Notes: a model not told the origin generated them from the sequence alone. A stretch of 64,000 nucleotides of DNA from Trichopria drosophilae (GCA_030407085.1 CM059585.1:114875501-114939500), one strand, 5' to 3'. Positions 38,001 to 51,410 are shown, counted from the first letter of the stretch. Made by a program: numbers and translations.

Positions 38001-40880
38001 TATATAATTTGAAACGTCAGTCACATTTTATAATGTATAACAAGATAAATAGCTGTTCATAAAAATAAAAAATTTTGTCTCCGACATATTGACCAATTTG
38101 AATTTCAAAATACTTATTCAAGATCCGTAATATATCGATCCTCAAAATACAGAAAATGATTTTCTCACAGTCTGAGCGCAAACTATATGGCGGTAGCAAA
38201 ATACAACTTTCTCTCCATAAGGAGCAAAATATATTTTTTCCTTACTAAGCAGAAAATATATATATATATCTAATTTAAAAAATATGTCAAGCATAAAGTG
38301 ACCTTTTCATGACAAGGACGTTTTAAATAATTTTTGTACTCCTTGCTTTTAGAATATGTTAAACAATAATTTCATTATAACACTTGCAATTTCGGAACTG
38401 CACCGTCAAATTAATTGGTAGAAAATACAGATGACTCGTGTCAAGGTTTCTATTGTTTATATCAAGGATCCTTTGCTTTATAAAATTCAATTTGGTCTTG
38501 CCAATTATTTTTTCTTTTAATAAGAATTTATTATAGTCAATAATTCTACTGATACCATGAAATATAATATTATTTAACATTTTCTGTTATTATTTGATCA
38601 GATCTTCCTTTACATCCTTTGTTCATCTTCCAAATATTTTGAATTCATTAGTATAAAATAACACTTTCACATCTTTGTGTAAAACATTAATTGTTAAAAC
38701 CATTGGACAATTAACAGTAAAGTGCATCTATCGATTATTAATGATACCTTCTATTATCAACACACGCAGTTAACATTGACGTAAAAGAAAACGGACAATG
38801 AAATTCGTTATCAACTGTAAATATTTTCACAATGCAAAGTAGTAATTAATTTTGACCTTCGATACTTGAAAACTCATTATTTCGCTGATAAATCAACTTG
38901 ATACTAGCCGCAAATTACGTGTGATTATCACAAAAATTGTTAAGATGACACCCGGAAAGTCATTAGGACACAGAAATAAGAGCGAAAGTAAATGTCAAAG
39001 CATTTCTTTAAAATTCGAGTGCAAAAGCTGCTTCGTACGTGTATCGTATGCTATTTCTTTTTTACATCGTGTGAGAATTTTTTTGCGCACTATTTTTTAG
39101 TGTGTGAAGTACAATGCGATAAATTCGTTCTATGATTCAATCATTCATTAATTATTTTTTTTTTCTTTTTAAGTCTTCTTGAAAAATCGATTAGATTGTT
39201 TATGTTTTTAGATTCCTATGCTGTGTTTCTTTTGTTCTTTCTTTTGAATTTGCGAAACACTTCGTCTTCTGTATTAAAGTCAAACAGATGATTGACTGCA
39301 CAAAAGCTCTATTACATTAGTAATTTAATAATCCATGATTCAAAACAAAGATAAGGCCATTGAACTTGTTTATTAGTTATTGTTTATTTGTTTACTTTAA
39401 TTGAAACATAAATAGATTCAATTCCACGTAAAAGGAAAGTATTTTCCTTAACCATAAAGAAAAAAGTGGAGAAAATTCATATAATATTAAAGTATACCAA
39501 ATAATTAATGCTAAACAACCGGTACTACAGTTTTACCTCCATCACTTAGTACCTAAATTTGTATTTAAAAAAAAAATAACAAATAAGAATAGAATGTCTA
39601 AATTTATAAATAACAAACATAAATGTAAATTATAAATTACAAAATAAATACAAAAAAAGTGTAAAAATAAATTGCTTAATTAATATTTAGCCTCCAAAAT
39701 ACTGAGAAATAAGTGAGGTCGTAAAATTTTGATAACCACGAATTGTTTTGACAGCATTTGGTTTTGATACTTATTAATGTGCGAAAACTACAAACATTTT
39801 ATTTTCCGTAGGATTTCATTTTCATGTTTTTTAAATTTATTGTTTTTTAATTGCTCATAGTAAAACCGTTTATATTGCGTTTTGTTGAAAACCAAAATGG
39901 TGGATGTCATGTGAAATAGTATAATATTTTAGTAGAAGAATTATTAGAATGTAACCTTTTTTTTTAATGTCGTATGAAATTTTTTTTTGTATTTTAATTA
40001 ATATTTTCAAAATGGTAAAAAGAGTGAAAATTAAGTTTTAAACACTATATATCTTTTAGCTACTTTCGTATTCATAATTCTAATTATTTAATGATTTTTT
40101 CTGTATTTAGTCACCATTCTAAAACCAATTTCAATTTCGAACAGATAGTAGGATACTAAATAGATTGACAACTAATAACATATAAAATGTTTTGAATCAA
40201 CCATTTTGGAAATTCCGTTGAGAATATTTTTCAACTACCATTTTAAATCACAAATTTAGATTTAAAAATAGCGAGAATGATATAAAATTACATTTCGAGA
40301 AGAGCTACAAAAGAATACGTAATTTACAACGAAATTTAGAAGAAATAATGTGAATTTTCAAAACGTCGTCCGCCATTTTTATAAAATAAAAGTTATTTAA
40401 GTATCATAAATAAAAGATAGAATAAACTTCTTTGGTTTAAAAATAATATCTACAAAAATTGATATACATTATAGCCGCCATATTGTTTTCAGAAATACGA
40501 AAAACATTCTACATAATTCTAATTAACCAATATAAATAAAAAAATAAATATCACCATACTTTTAATTAGATTAAACGTCATAAAATTCGAACATTTCTAA
40601 AACGTGATAAATACAAAAAGAAATTCAAATAAGTGATAACAATGTTACCAGATTCTAAAAATGTGTTTAACGTAAGCTATGCAAATGTAAAAATGTGTAA
40701 ACATCCATACGTATCTTCCGTTTAAAGAGCATCAAATCCAAATCAAATAATGCTGTGTGATTAAAAAATGTAGCCAACTTCAAAAATTATTGTTAACATA
40801 CTTTATTAAATCTCAATGTATTTTTCACTTAATATAAGAATAAGATTTCAAAACTTTTTAAAAAATCATACATAATTAAC
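35061..40880. other. 5.8 kb of AT-rich DNA, no gene recognised
   Basis: The longest frames are 60-73 codons and none is recognisable. Isolated TGGCGG-family words occur near 39.89 kb (AAAATGGTGGATGTC), 40.37 kb (GTCCGCCATTTTTAT) and 40.47 kb (AGCCGCCATATTG), each heavily decayed. The overall look is intergenic or intronic. Confidence 0.45.
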
Positions 40881-41269
40881 GGACATAATTAACGGAGTTG
40901 CAAAGAAACATAACCAGAACGTCGTTCAAAAGTCACCGGAAGGTAAACAAACACGGCGGTAATGTATTTACTCGGAATTTAGAGGTGCCTAAAACATATT
41001 CCGGAAAATCCTTCCCGCTAGCTTACATATTGCTTGCATCAATAAATATCAATTTTCAAAATGTCTCGAGTTCGCCACTACCCAACTTTCCCTTTTTTTC
41101 GACGGTACCAACAACGAACAAAACGTCGAATTACCTCACAGCTCGTTGCGCAGTCTTCAACATCCTGGTGTAGTCAAAATGACGTCGGGTGGACTCCAAT
41201 GAAAAATCCTGATCCCGTGACACAATGCACACAGGATATTCACGATCACTTACTTACAACACAGCACGG

Positions 41270-43800
41270 GTAAAACTGAGGCGACTCGAGCGTCATACGC
41301 GTTATCACTACGACACTTCGCGACGAGTCGTCGCTCGTTACGGCGAATTTCGCGCGACCGCGAACGTTGTGTCAAGGTCGCGTTAGGTTAGGTCGAACGA
41401 GTGACGCACATAACCTCTTTCGAGCCTTTCTATCTGCGAGAAAATCGATCGGGGCGAGTCGCTTTTCTCGCCCGATTTGTCGCTCGACTTTCCTCTGTCA
41501 TGTCTGCTCGAATTCCGGTGTTTTTTTTCCCTCTACCTTTCGAGTTTTCTCCGCGGGCTCTTGAATTCGAAAATCGAGTCGGGTTAGGCTAGGTCCGTTG
41601 ACCGGTTTTCCAAGTATTGTCGGCGCAAGCGCGCACGAATTGGTTGCCGGGACGAGAACACAGCTGAACGATCACGTGCTCGAGTTGTCTCCCCGCGCGT
41701 ACACCCTTCACTCTTACCTGCTAGCCTCCAACCGATTACCTTTTACACCTTTCCAAATTCAAAATTCCACTTCGAACACCAATTTATGGCGGAAACGTCC
41801 CTGATTAGTGGCGCGTCAACTTGCCCCGATTAGATAAACAATTTTCACTTCGCGAATGCTGCTACCAGCATCGATCGCGGTTACCCGTTCCAACTTCACA
41901 AGGTGGAAGATGCACGTGCACTTCTTTCACTTTGCCCGATCAAGTCGCCGGCACAAAACCGAAACGAACACTCGCGTCGCTCCAATTATATTCGAGCAGA
42001 TACGCAATCTTCCAACTGCAGCTAAGCACGAAATACGCAAGTATCCTCCGAGTTTGACTGAAGCAACAGACTTCGCTACCAACTTCCCAAGGATTGTCTT
42101 GTGATCCAGAATCGATGGATGCAACTTGGTGTCTTTGTCAGGAATTGTCAGGGTAGGCCAGGTTTGGGGTGCTGATACTCGCTTTATTTTGTTTGTCAGC
42201 GGCGGCGAAAAGCAGGTGCAGAGGGGCTCCCCCTGTTTACGGTACGGGAACCTCCCGTCGGGGGCCCAACGAAGCTGGGACTGGTTTTCACCGAAGGCCC
42301 TCGCAACCGGCCGAACGACTTCGCGACTGCGACCAAGAAAGAGGGAAGAAGCGGACCTCTCGGAGTGCGGGTACCGTTCTTCGGACGGACGCCAGAGCGA
42401 GACGGCACCACGGGAGAGAGAAGGGCAGAGGGACCAGAGAAAAAGAGGGAGGTCAGCGGCGGCGAAGCCAAGGAAGTACTGTTACTTAGACGGGACCTCT
42501 GGGGCCCAGCGACCAAACGTTGCGAATAGAGAATGGCGAACTCACTCCCTCGCTGAATTTTGCAAAAGGTCCCTTCGATTTAGCACTATCCAGTATCCAG
42601 CCAGGTTCCCTGTACGAATTTGGATTGGAGGTCAGTTGATTTTGGCAACAAGTCTTTGTTTAGGAAGTATCGAACTGAGTTTTGGTCAATATTGTAAAAG
42701 TTATTGGCCAGAAGGCATCGAACTTACTGTTCTTATTTGTGCTGTTAGATCCTTTTCAAACTCTTTGGTTCTCACGGACACTCACATTAATTCGCTACAC
42801 AATGGTTATGTTCCCTAATATTATCAAATACTGTTGACATAACAAATATATATGCCCAAACTGGTCCAGAACCACCATTGTCCTCCTACCTACTAAAGTC
42901 TTTTGGGATTATCTGATTCCTATCAAATAGAAAGTCAATTAATGATTGTCGCTTTCCAGTTCTACTGCTGGACCCCAAACTTTGAACATTTATTTCCGGA
43001 TGACATTGGGTAGATTAAAGGGCCATTAGGTCTTGGGTAACTTTCATAAGGTTCAGTTGTCAATTGGGTATGACACCAACAGAATTGCTGGACATCAATC
43101 ATCAAAGTCTCAACCACTGCACTGGTTGTTTTGGGTAGTCGGGTTGACTTTTGCTGGTGTACCGAATACTTTTCGGAATCCTGCGTCGAACTGGTGACTA
43201 ATCGACGTGTCCGCGAATCTCGTAATCAATATCCCATTGCATCCAGTGCACTTTCGAATCGGTCCGCGTGTGCTGGACGGGTCGCGCGCGCACACGGACC
43301 GCGCTGTAGGCTTCCCGAAACCGCTGGGGGATGAGGACACGTGCTCCGAAATCGCGTGGGCGGAGATGATGATGACCGTGCGTTGTGTTCAGGAGCTCGG
43401 TGCGAGGTCGCGCCCGGCGAATAGACGCGTCGAGCACTCGGTGTACCGGGATTGCATTTTTAGCGGCGAGTGTATCCACTCTGCGTGGAGAAACGTGCTC
43501 ACCGTGCGGTGTTCGCGGCTCGACTGGATGACTGGCCTGTGCCTGGCCGCCTCCACACTAACTGCGGATCGGCCCGTCTTGCACGTAGCTGCGTCAGCCG
43601 ACCTGGGGTCCCCCGCACGTATACGTATATATATATGTACGTACCGAACGCGTATATATACGTATAAACACCACCGTCGAGACAAGCGGCGGCGGCCGGC
43701 GCGACGGTACAGCCTGCCACATTAGTTGGCACGCTGCGAGCTCTTTTACTAACGCGAGATTTATTTACTGCCGCGGCTGCTCTCGGGAAAAGTTACGAAT
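41270..43800 (-). promoter_or_regulatory. CpG-rich GC island: putative promoter / 5' non-coding exon
   Basis: Composition switches abruptly from AT-rich to GC- and CpG-rich (for example CGCGCGACCGCGAACG near 41.35 kb, GCGGCGGCCGGCGCGACGG near 43.69 kb) and back at about 43.8 kb. Such islands in AT-rich insect genomes often mark promoters of broadly or neurally expressed genes. On the minus strand, GGCTAGCAG|GTAAGAG at 41711-41726 is a strong splice donor, with the last exon base at 41718. A second GTAAGT lies at about 41244-41258. TTAGGTTAGG (41383-41392) and TTAGGCTAGG (41584-41593) are also present. I saw no protein I could name. The strand is an inference from the donor only. Confidence 0.4.
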
Positions 43801-44179
43801 GCACATCTCGATTACGGAAATCGGAGTAGGCGATCCTTAGAGGTTGACGGTTTCACGGAGAAAGGCGAAGGCTTTTATTTTGATCCTCCATCTTTTTTTT
43901 TACAATTTGCGTTCGTGTTACGAGTTTCTGTACGAATTAACTTTGCGCGGCCTTTGTTTTGTAATCGATGTAGAAAAGTTACTAACGTGACGGAGGAAAC
44001 AGGTGGTTGTTGTACCGGCGAATTTAGTGTTGGTTTGCATTCTTTTTGTCCCAAGCATTGTTCTTGTGCATTTATTAATCCCGAATAATAAAGAGATATC
44101 TTAAAGAGGTCTTAATCGGAGGGACCTGATATTCAATCTTTCTCCTCGAAAAGTAATGAAAATCTTTGGTGCATTTAAA

Positions 44180-44290
44180 AATTAATGCAGTTAACGGCTT
44201 AAACCTACATATTGCATTAGATGTTAAAATGCCGTAGTTTGAAAATTTCTAAACTTTATATTTTTTGCATGTCTGTATATTATTTTGCAA

Positions 44291-44349
<59 letters not shown>

Positions 44350-44366
44350 CATGTCTCTCTCTCTCT

Positions 44367-44463
<97 letters not shown>

Positions 44464-44820
44464 TTTTTTGGTTTCATGTTATATTTTTTTTTATTTTATT
44501 TGCCTTTTTCTTTCTTGTTTAGATTTATTATAATCAATATTGCATGCTAACAAATCATATTCATACACCAGTATATTCCAAGTAACTATCAAATCCAAAT
44601 TGTATTAACTTTACAGCTATGAATATAATTTTTATCTGTCTTTTATTTCTTTTACCTTTTTCGTTGTTAATTTCATTACTAGTTGAGATTATAAATGTTT
44701 CGACAAAGCTTAGTTTTTTGCGAATCCGAGCGATTACGACGCAATGTTTAGACAATTTTCACCTTTGGCATTTTAACATCTAATGCAATTTGTAGATTTA
44801 AGCCGTTAACTATATTAATG
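44180..44820. mobile_element. Inverted-repeat element enclosing AT/CT microsatellites
   Basis: GTTAACGGCTTAAACCTACA (44190 onward) through ATGTTAAAATGCC (to 44233) is mirrored at 44767-44810 (GGCATTTTAACATCTAATGC through AAGCCGTTAAC) with only a few mismatches in 44 bases. The match weakens outward to ATTAAT on each side and inward through TTTGAAAATTTCTAAAC against TTTAGACAATTTTCACC. Each terminus contains TTAA (TTAACGG), which would suit a TTAA-targeting transposon, though the CCC usually seen is absent. The centre holds the microsatellites listed separately. No coding. Confidence 0.65.
44291..44461. repeat. Compound microsatellite (TA)n-(CT)n-(TA)n
   Basis: About 27 TA units run to 44346, followed by TTGCATG, an interrupted CT tract with a run of C (about 44353-44397), and then about 32 TA units to 44461. 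Four overlapping frames of 65-109 codons read through this and are artefacts of the repeat (IYIYIY and LSLSLS translations). Confidence 0.95.
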
Positions 44821-45733
44821 TTATACAAATATTTTTGGTCGGGCACAATGTTGGTTAGAAATCACATGAAAAATGAAAAAAGTTCGAATGTATTTTTTTT
44901 TATTTACAAAATGAAAAAGAATTGTTTAAAGTACAAATTTCAATATTTTAATATAATTGTTTTTTTTGTTTTGTTTCTGGAACTTGTAAGGATATGGATT
45001 TGAAAAAAGGAGTGTCTATATTAGAGAAAACATAATTTTAGAAAGTATAAAAAATGCTTCTTCTTTCACAAATTCCAATATTTTTCGATAATTCCCATTT
45101 TTGGTTTTGTTTCTGAACCTCTTTTTAAGAAATGCGGCTTTTATGAAATTTTAATTTTGCAAAAAGTTGCAATGTTAAAAATGAAGGAAAAACGTTAATT
45201 TTTATTGTCTTTTTCACATTATTTTTCACCCATTTAAAATGTTTTAATTCATTTCTTAATATAACTGAAAATTAAGACCTACTTATTTTTGTTTTGGAAC
45301 ATGACATTTAAAACTACTCGTAAACAGCTCTTAAAGCATATATAAGATCGATTTAAAAAGTTCTCTTAAATATGAAGAATCAAGATTTTTACTCAATAGT
45401 TTTTACTCCTAACTTTAATTATAATTGCTTCGTTTTTTAATTTTAGTCGATGCTTATATGTGTAAAAAATAATAATATATGTAAACAATGGGTTTTGTAA
45501 AGGCTGTGTCTAAATCCACGTACAAATTAATTTCATATGAGCTTGGATTTTGTAGTCAAATCGAGTAAATGCTTTCCCCAGACCCCTTGCTAAGACTACC
45601 CTAATCTAACCAAACACATAAACCTTTATTGCATTCGTCTCTCTTCCACTCATGCATGATATAGGAAAGCGTACGTGGATATAAACAATCCGTTTTTTAA
45701 ATGTCCGTTAATAATTATTTAGACACTGCACTT

Positions 45734-45872
45734 CCTCTCTCTCCCCTTCCCTTTCTCTCCCTCTCTCTCACTTTCTCTTCCTCTCTCTCTCTCTCTGAAA
45801 TGCAGTTCCTTCGAAATATTGCTATGTACATTGTGAGTCATTCTTTTCCCCTTTCCCTCCCTGTCCCTCCCT

Positions 45873-45918
<46 letters not shown>

Positions 45919-46030
45919 AAAGTTAATTCCTTTAAATTATCGTAATATAGAATAAAATTGTTGCCAGTTAATATCTTTTCCTTTCAGTCCCTCCCTCTCT
46001 CTCTCTCTTTCTCTCTCTCTCCCTCTCTCA
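45734..46030. repeat. Three polypyrimidine (CT)n tracts with similar spacers
   Basis: CT-rich tracts lie at about 45734-45797, 45843-45916 and 45985-46030. The first two spacers begin alike (TGAAATGCAGTTCCTTCG and TGAAAGTTAATTCCTTTAA), so the locus looks like an old tandem array with a unit of about 115-130 bp, each unit carrying a pyrimidine tract. The opposite strand is GAGAG-rich. Confidence 0.85.
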
Positions 46031-46039
46031 TCATTGTTA

Positions 46040-49000
46040 GCAACTTGTCACAATACTTTGAGATATTTGATTCGTATGTGAATGTGAAAATGTTTTTAAA
46101 TACATGTGTTTCCTTTACGGGTATTCAATTTCATGTAATTGGTCAGTGTTTATTTTATTTTTATTTTCATTATTTTATTTTTATATCATATATATACACT
46201 TATGGTGGTATGCGTCGTATTATAAGTATACACGTGTAAAGTAAATATGCTTTTTTTCAAGTTATATTATAATGCAGGAGTTTTGAAATATACTATTTGA
46301 GAAAATCCATTATAAATGAGTCCTTCTTGATAAAATTATTTGTTATTTTAACAAATTATCCGAGGCAAAATTAAGACCTGGTTATACCCGGGCGACCCGA
46401 TGGAGTCCTGACCAGCAGTCTATTCTAGTACCAAATACAGCAATAATTCATATAAAAATTAAAAAAAATTAATCCTTACAATAATCAAAATTGCTATACC
46501 AATAATTGCGTTTCAGCATTAAAATTGGCAATGATTCGTTGTCCAATTGGTCCCTCAAGTTAATAACTTAATTAAATGCTCCATACATTTATGACTATAA
46601 ATAATATTTCATAATTAAAGTGACAATGTCAGTAATTAATTAAAAATATTTGCTGTGTTCGCATACAGGATTTTTTGTGCCGTACAAATAAATATGAAAG
46701 ATACGGAAATAAAGAATATCACATTTCAGAGGCATTGTTAAATTTTAAACGCATGGCCTTCGGTAGCAGAAATGTGGAAAATAATAATATCGAACCATGT
46801 TGGTATTTCGCACGTACACACGAATAATAATATTAAATCCATCAAATATCGCGGATATTCAAATAAAATTATACGAAATGGCATCATATAATAAAACAAT
46901 ATTAACGAAAAATAATGATTTTCGCGTGGTATTAATTACATCGCGAAATGAAGTATGAAGTGTCCGAATTGGAATTAAATTTTAATGAATTTGTTTTTTT
47001 AATTATTACTTGACGAAGCAATAGCCGTTAAAATAAATATGAAGAATAGACACATTATAGCATTAATGTACCACATATCTACGGATGTTATTTTAAACTA
47101 AAAATACTTTGTATGGCTCCATTTCTGACTAAAAAATGACCCGCCGTGCAGATTTTGAAGGTAAAATTTGGTTACTGTTAACGAAATTATGTTACACTTA
47201 TTTTTACTGGAAGAAGCTGTGAAATGTCAATATTTTTTTTGACATAGAAACCGAGCATACCACCCAAAGCCTATAATCGCTTGTAAAATTGAAGGTAGTG
47301 CGCATCTAAAGTGGCCGCCAATTTTGTTGTTTACACTCATGTTCACCAGAGGAGTGCAAACCACAAAAGTATAACTTGACACAGGGTGTTTCAAACGTAT
47401 CCAAACGGCCAAGTAACTTTGGAGCAATGCAAGAAAATAAATTTTGGATATAATTTTAAGATTTTTTTGGCTACACAATCATCACCTGAGATTTGACCTT
47501 GAGTATGATTTTGAATGTCAGTTCAAGGTCAAATGTACTTTTTTAATCCATTAACTGCGGATGACTAAAATATTAGTCATTTCTGACTTTTCTCAGACTG
47601 CGGTAAAAACGGAAATCTTAATCATGACATAAATCAGTCTAATAATGTCAATAATTTAGATGATTTAAAAACCGCATTATTCTAGACAGTCTAACGTATA
47701 CTAAACAACATGCTGGATATACTAAAGAAACTAACTCTTTTAGTCTCAGTTTTGAACAACCATATGATGCGTCAACTAATGTCACATATTTCATTTTTCT
47801 GCATATCAGGATCTTCTATGTATTGTAAAATGTATCCTTATATTATCAGACATTTGCCTAAATAAAAAATACTATTCGTGAATTTGCCATATTTTCCTAC
47901 GTGATTAAGGATCGATGTAGTAATTCATTTTTTCGTGAATATCTCATTGTTAAGTAGTTCAAAGTACAAAATGATTAAATTACTATATTCCTACTTATAA
48001 TGCCCACTTTCTAAAAATGTTAGTTCTAATTAAGTTCTTTACTAATGCAAATGTCAAGATTTTCAGTGTTTAAGCTAAGGTGCGCGATTCTAACTCGTTC
48101 TCACCTGTGCAATATTAACCGTTCGGTATTCTTCTATCAAGGTACTTTCCAATTTAAAACTTAAATTATATTCCAGGCTGTATCACGAACGTCGGTTCGG
48201 ACATTCTCTAAGAGGCACGTTCCAAGGAATCTAACCCTTAAAATTATCCTACGCTTTAATTATGCATAATAATAGTATTCGTGATTTTTAAATTAATAGC
48301 AGTTGGCAGATATGATTACTTCCGCATAAATTATCATACACAATTATAGGTGAGCATAATATCTATACCAACGATGATACTTTTCTAAGTATATTAAGAA
48401 GGCAATAATAATAACAGATTATGAAATTAAAATAAATATTTAATCGCACAGATTACTGGCACGTCGTAAAACGTCTTTAGTATTATGTACATATACTCGA
48501 ATGCAATAATAACATGTCTACTAATCTTCTTTACTCAGCCGATTATTTCTTAATGTTTACTAAAATATTTGTTTTTATGTTTTTCACCATTCTTCTTTTT
48601 CATTTACATTACAAACGATTTTGGTTCAAAAATTAAAAGTACTAAAAATTACAGAAAAACTTATTAGAGATTTATTACTTAGAAGAGATATTCAGCAACT
48701 AGAAAGATTTATTAATTGTTGTCTTATGTGCAAATACAAGTAGAACAACGTCCTGGTCCACAGTGTAGGACAAAATATGACTTAAATATAACGTACAAAA
48801 TTTGAAAAAAAAAACACGACACTATAGTTATATTACGATTACATTGTTAAAAAGTCGCTGAGGACAATTTGTCGATCCAGATTTTATTTTTATTTTAATA
48901 TTAACGTAAACATGTGCTACAATTTCAGTCAAATTTATATCGGAATATGGTGGAACATTATTAGGAAGAAGATTGCTTGTTTTTTTAAATAACCTAAACT

Positions 49001-50240
49001 AACCTAAAAATGTTCGAGTCCTGAGAACACATCTGCACACTGAAGGTTGGACCACTTTAATCGAGCCACCCAATTATCGTAAACATAGGACTCATAATAA
49101 TTATATAATGGTTATTAACAAGACAAATGTGTTTTTTTTTTAACCAGAACCCCAATAAATATTCTTGTCACCACATTTCTAAGGATATTTTGGTTACTAA
49201 TGATAGTGAATAATTTTCTGATATGACGTTCGGAAGATGACTTTGTCATCTACTTTCAAAGTCATTCTAAGGTCAAAGTGATTTTCAATTACATTTAAGT
49301 TACTAAGTTTATATAAATTACTGAAATTACTATTTGCTTAGAGAAAGTTGAGATTAATAGACGTTTCTTAGTATTTAAATCAGGAATTTAGTATACAAAA
49401 TTATCAATAAACTGAGGGAAACAAATTTTAATATTAAAACTATGATTTTCAGTAAGCGCGAGATTATTATTAATATATAAAATAATTTTCATAAATTTTC
49501 CTATTTAAATAGCATTTTTTGGTATTCTGTAATTAGAACAGAAAATTGTGCAGAAACACATATCAATACTAATATTGAATCGAAGTTTTAAATATTTTGA
49601 AGACATTCAAACATGTTCAATACAATTTTCTCGGTATAATTTTCAACAATTCTAATAAAGGAAAATAAATTTCCAATAGTTTATTGTGTATATTAATAAT
49701 TTCCTAGTGCAAAGCTTCTATTGAGAAATGTTAATCAATAATAGGAATTCTTCTATGAGCTCATTTAATATTGATTAAGTTAAAGCTAATAATCTGATTG
49801 AGAATTTTCATTTAGTACTAGTCACTTCCACAAACTAAACAGTCCCTACGAAAACCAGAATAATTACTAATGGAAACTGAATAGTTACAAATGAATACTC
49901 GTAGATAGTGCAGAATATGTATTATCTTTGCGTTTAAGTCAACTTTAAATCGTAATTACAGTTTCATCTAATAACCAGGCGTGTTACTTAATAATTTCTG
50001 TACGTTTTATTTCTTTTCGTTTAGATTTTGGCGTTTTTTTTTATTTATTCGGTAAACCACATTAATATTAACTAGTTACTTTTTATTAAGCATCCACTCA
50101 ACAGAAAAATTGAATCCAAGAAAATATTAATTTTTAATCAGAGCTTTGTAAGACCTCAAAAATATGAGGCCTGAAAAAAAAATGTTATTTAAGAGCCATT
50201 AGTCTCCCTTTTTAAATTTTTTTCTTGGTACAAAATAGTA
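46040..50240. other. AT-rich DNA without genes; possible ACAGGGTG repeat at 47.39 kb
   Basis: At 47383-47545 ACAGGGTGTTTCAAACGTATC, TTTGACCTTGAGTATG and CAGTTCAAGGTCAAATG resemble the 17.04-kb repeat. TGTCAATATTTTTTTTGACA near 47224 is a short palindrome. TAACCTAAACTAACCTAAAA at 48990-49009 is a TTAGG-like word on the minus strand. Otherwise nothing was recognised over 4.2 kb. Confidence 0.4.
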
Positions 50241-50253
50241 TATTACCTAACAA

Positions 50254-51410
50254 AGGATATAAATGCTAATGATTTGCCAAACCCTGATGCTTTATATAAG
50301 GCATTTATTACAAATATTTACGAGGCTGCTACAGAAGTTGGATTAAAAAAGGCTCAATATGTCAACTTTGAAAAGAGAAGCAATAAGCCATGGTTTGACG
50401 GAGAATGTAAAAAGTATAAAAAAAGAATTTTTGCTAACCTTAGAATTTGTAGGGAAAATGGGTTTGAGTTAAAGTCTAAAATAAAGTATTGTCAAGCAAA
50501 AAAAGAATACCAACAAGTTCTGACGGACAAGCAAAACTCTTACATACAAAATTTAAAAGAAAGATTAACAGTGTCTAGTAACCCTATTGTTTTTTGGGAA
50601 ACTATCAACAAATTTCGTTCAAACGGTTACATGCCTCAAAAGCTAAAACCGGAAATTTGGTATGATTTCCTAATCAATATTTTCCCACCCAGTACACCTT
50701 ATCTACGAATCACAACGCAACTCTTCAATCCTATCCTTGACGCACACTTCACAAAACAAGAAATTACTCAAAGTATACTTAAATGTAAAGAAGGTAAAGC
50801 ACCGGGTATGGATAAGATCAGTTACTCATTTTATAAGCACCTACCAGACAAGTGGATATCATTACTGGAAAACATGTTTAACGGGATACTAGACACTGAA
50901 AAAGTCCCAAAAGAATGGGGAAGGCTTTTAATATCTCCTCTGCATAAAAAAGGGGATATAAACTCTCCTTCAAACTATAGGCTTATATCTCTAGTAAATT
51001 GCATAGTAAAGATATTTATGAACTCTATTAACAGTCGACTTTCAGCCTGGACTGATGAACAAAACCTAATCCCAGAGTTTCAATCAGGATTTCGGAAAAA
51101 CAGAAGCGGCGTTGACAACCTGTTTACACTCATCTCGTTGATTCAAATCCATACTCGGAAACCTAAAAGCAGAGTATACGCCGTTTTTGTGGATTTTAAA
51201 GCCGCATTTGACTCTGTGGATCATCCAACTTTGTGGCAAAAACTCCAAGGCATGAAATTCAGCTCAAAGCTCTTAAATATTTTAATAAATTTTTATTCAC
51301 ATGCCACCGCAGCAGTGAAAACTAGAGAATACATAACGGACAAAGTCCCTGTGACCCGAGGGGTGCTGCAAGGTGAAGTCCTAAGTCCCACATTGTTCTC
51401 ACTTTTTTGA
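50254..51410 (+). pseudogene. LINE polyprotein, 5' fragment: linker and first half of reverse transcriptase
   Basis: The frame is open from the truncated edge; a start codon is not needed, because the real N terminus is lost. From residue 1 at 50274, the first ~150 residues are the basic linker between endonuclease and reverse transcriptase (KPWFDGECKKYKK at ~40). RT block one follows: GKAPGMDKIS (~170), the fingers PLHKKGDINSPSNYRLISL (~224) and QSGFRKNRSGVDN (~270). Then comes catalytic motif A, VFVDFKAAFDSVDH (~303-316), with its first aspartate intact, and motif B, GVLQGEVLSPTLF (~363). The frame ends with TGA at 51408-51410 in the middle of the RT domain. A single-base loss in the T-run at about 51402-51407 explains it, because the next frame resumes with the expected residues. 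Confidence 0.85.

Noticed and set aside
41383..41593. Interstitial telomere (TTAGG)n array
   Set aside because: Only two adjacent units at 41383-41392 and one imperfect pair at 41584-41593; too short to call a telomeric relic.
42126..42818. 230-codon open frame on the plus strand in the GC island
   Set aside because: Starts at a non-ATG codon, is low in hydrophobic patterning and rich in Arg/Gly/Ser from GC bias, is overlapped by open frames on the other strand, and resembles no family I know. GC-rich DNA has few stop codons, so length alone is weak evidence.
44221..44550. Frames of 65-109 codons reading IYIYIY and LSLSLS
   Set aside because: They are translations of the TA and CT microsatellites.
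50241..50270. The sequence left of the LINE as a second copy of the downstream hairpin (TACCTAACAAGGGTGTAAAG)
   Set aside because: Exact identity stops after 13 bases at the point where the LINE frame begins, so a target-site duplication explains it better; similarity beyond it is weak.
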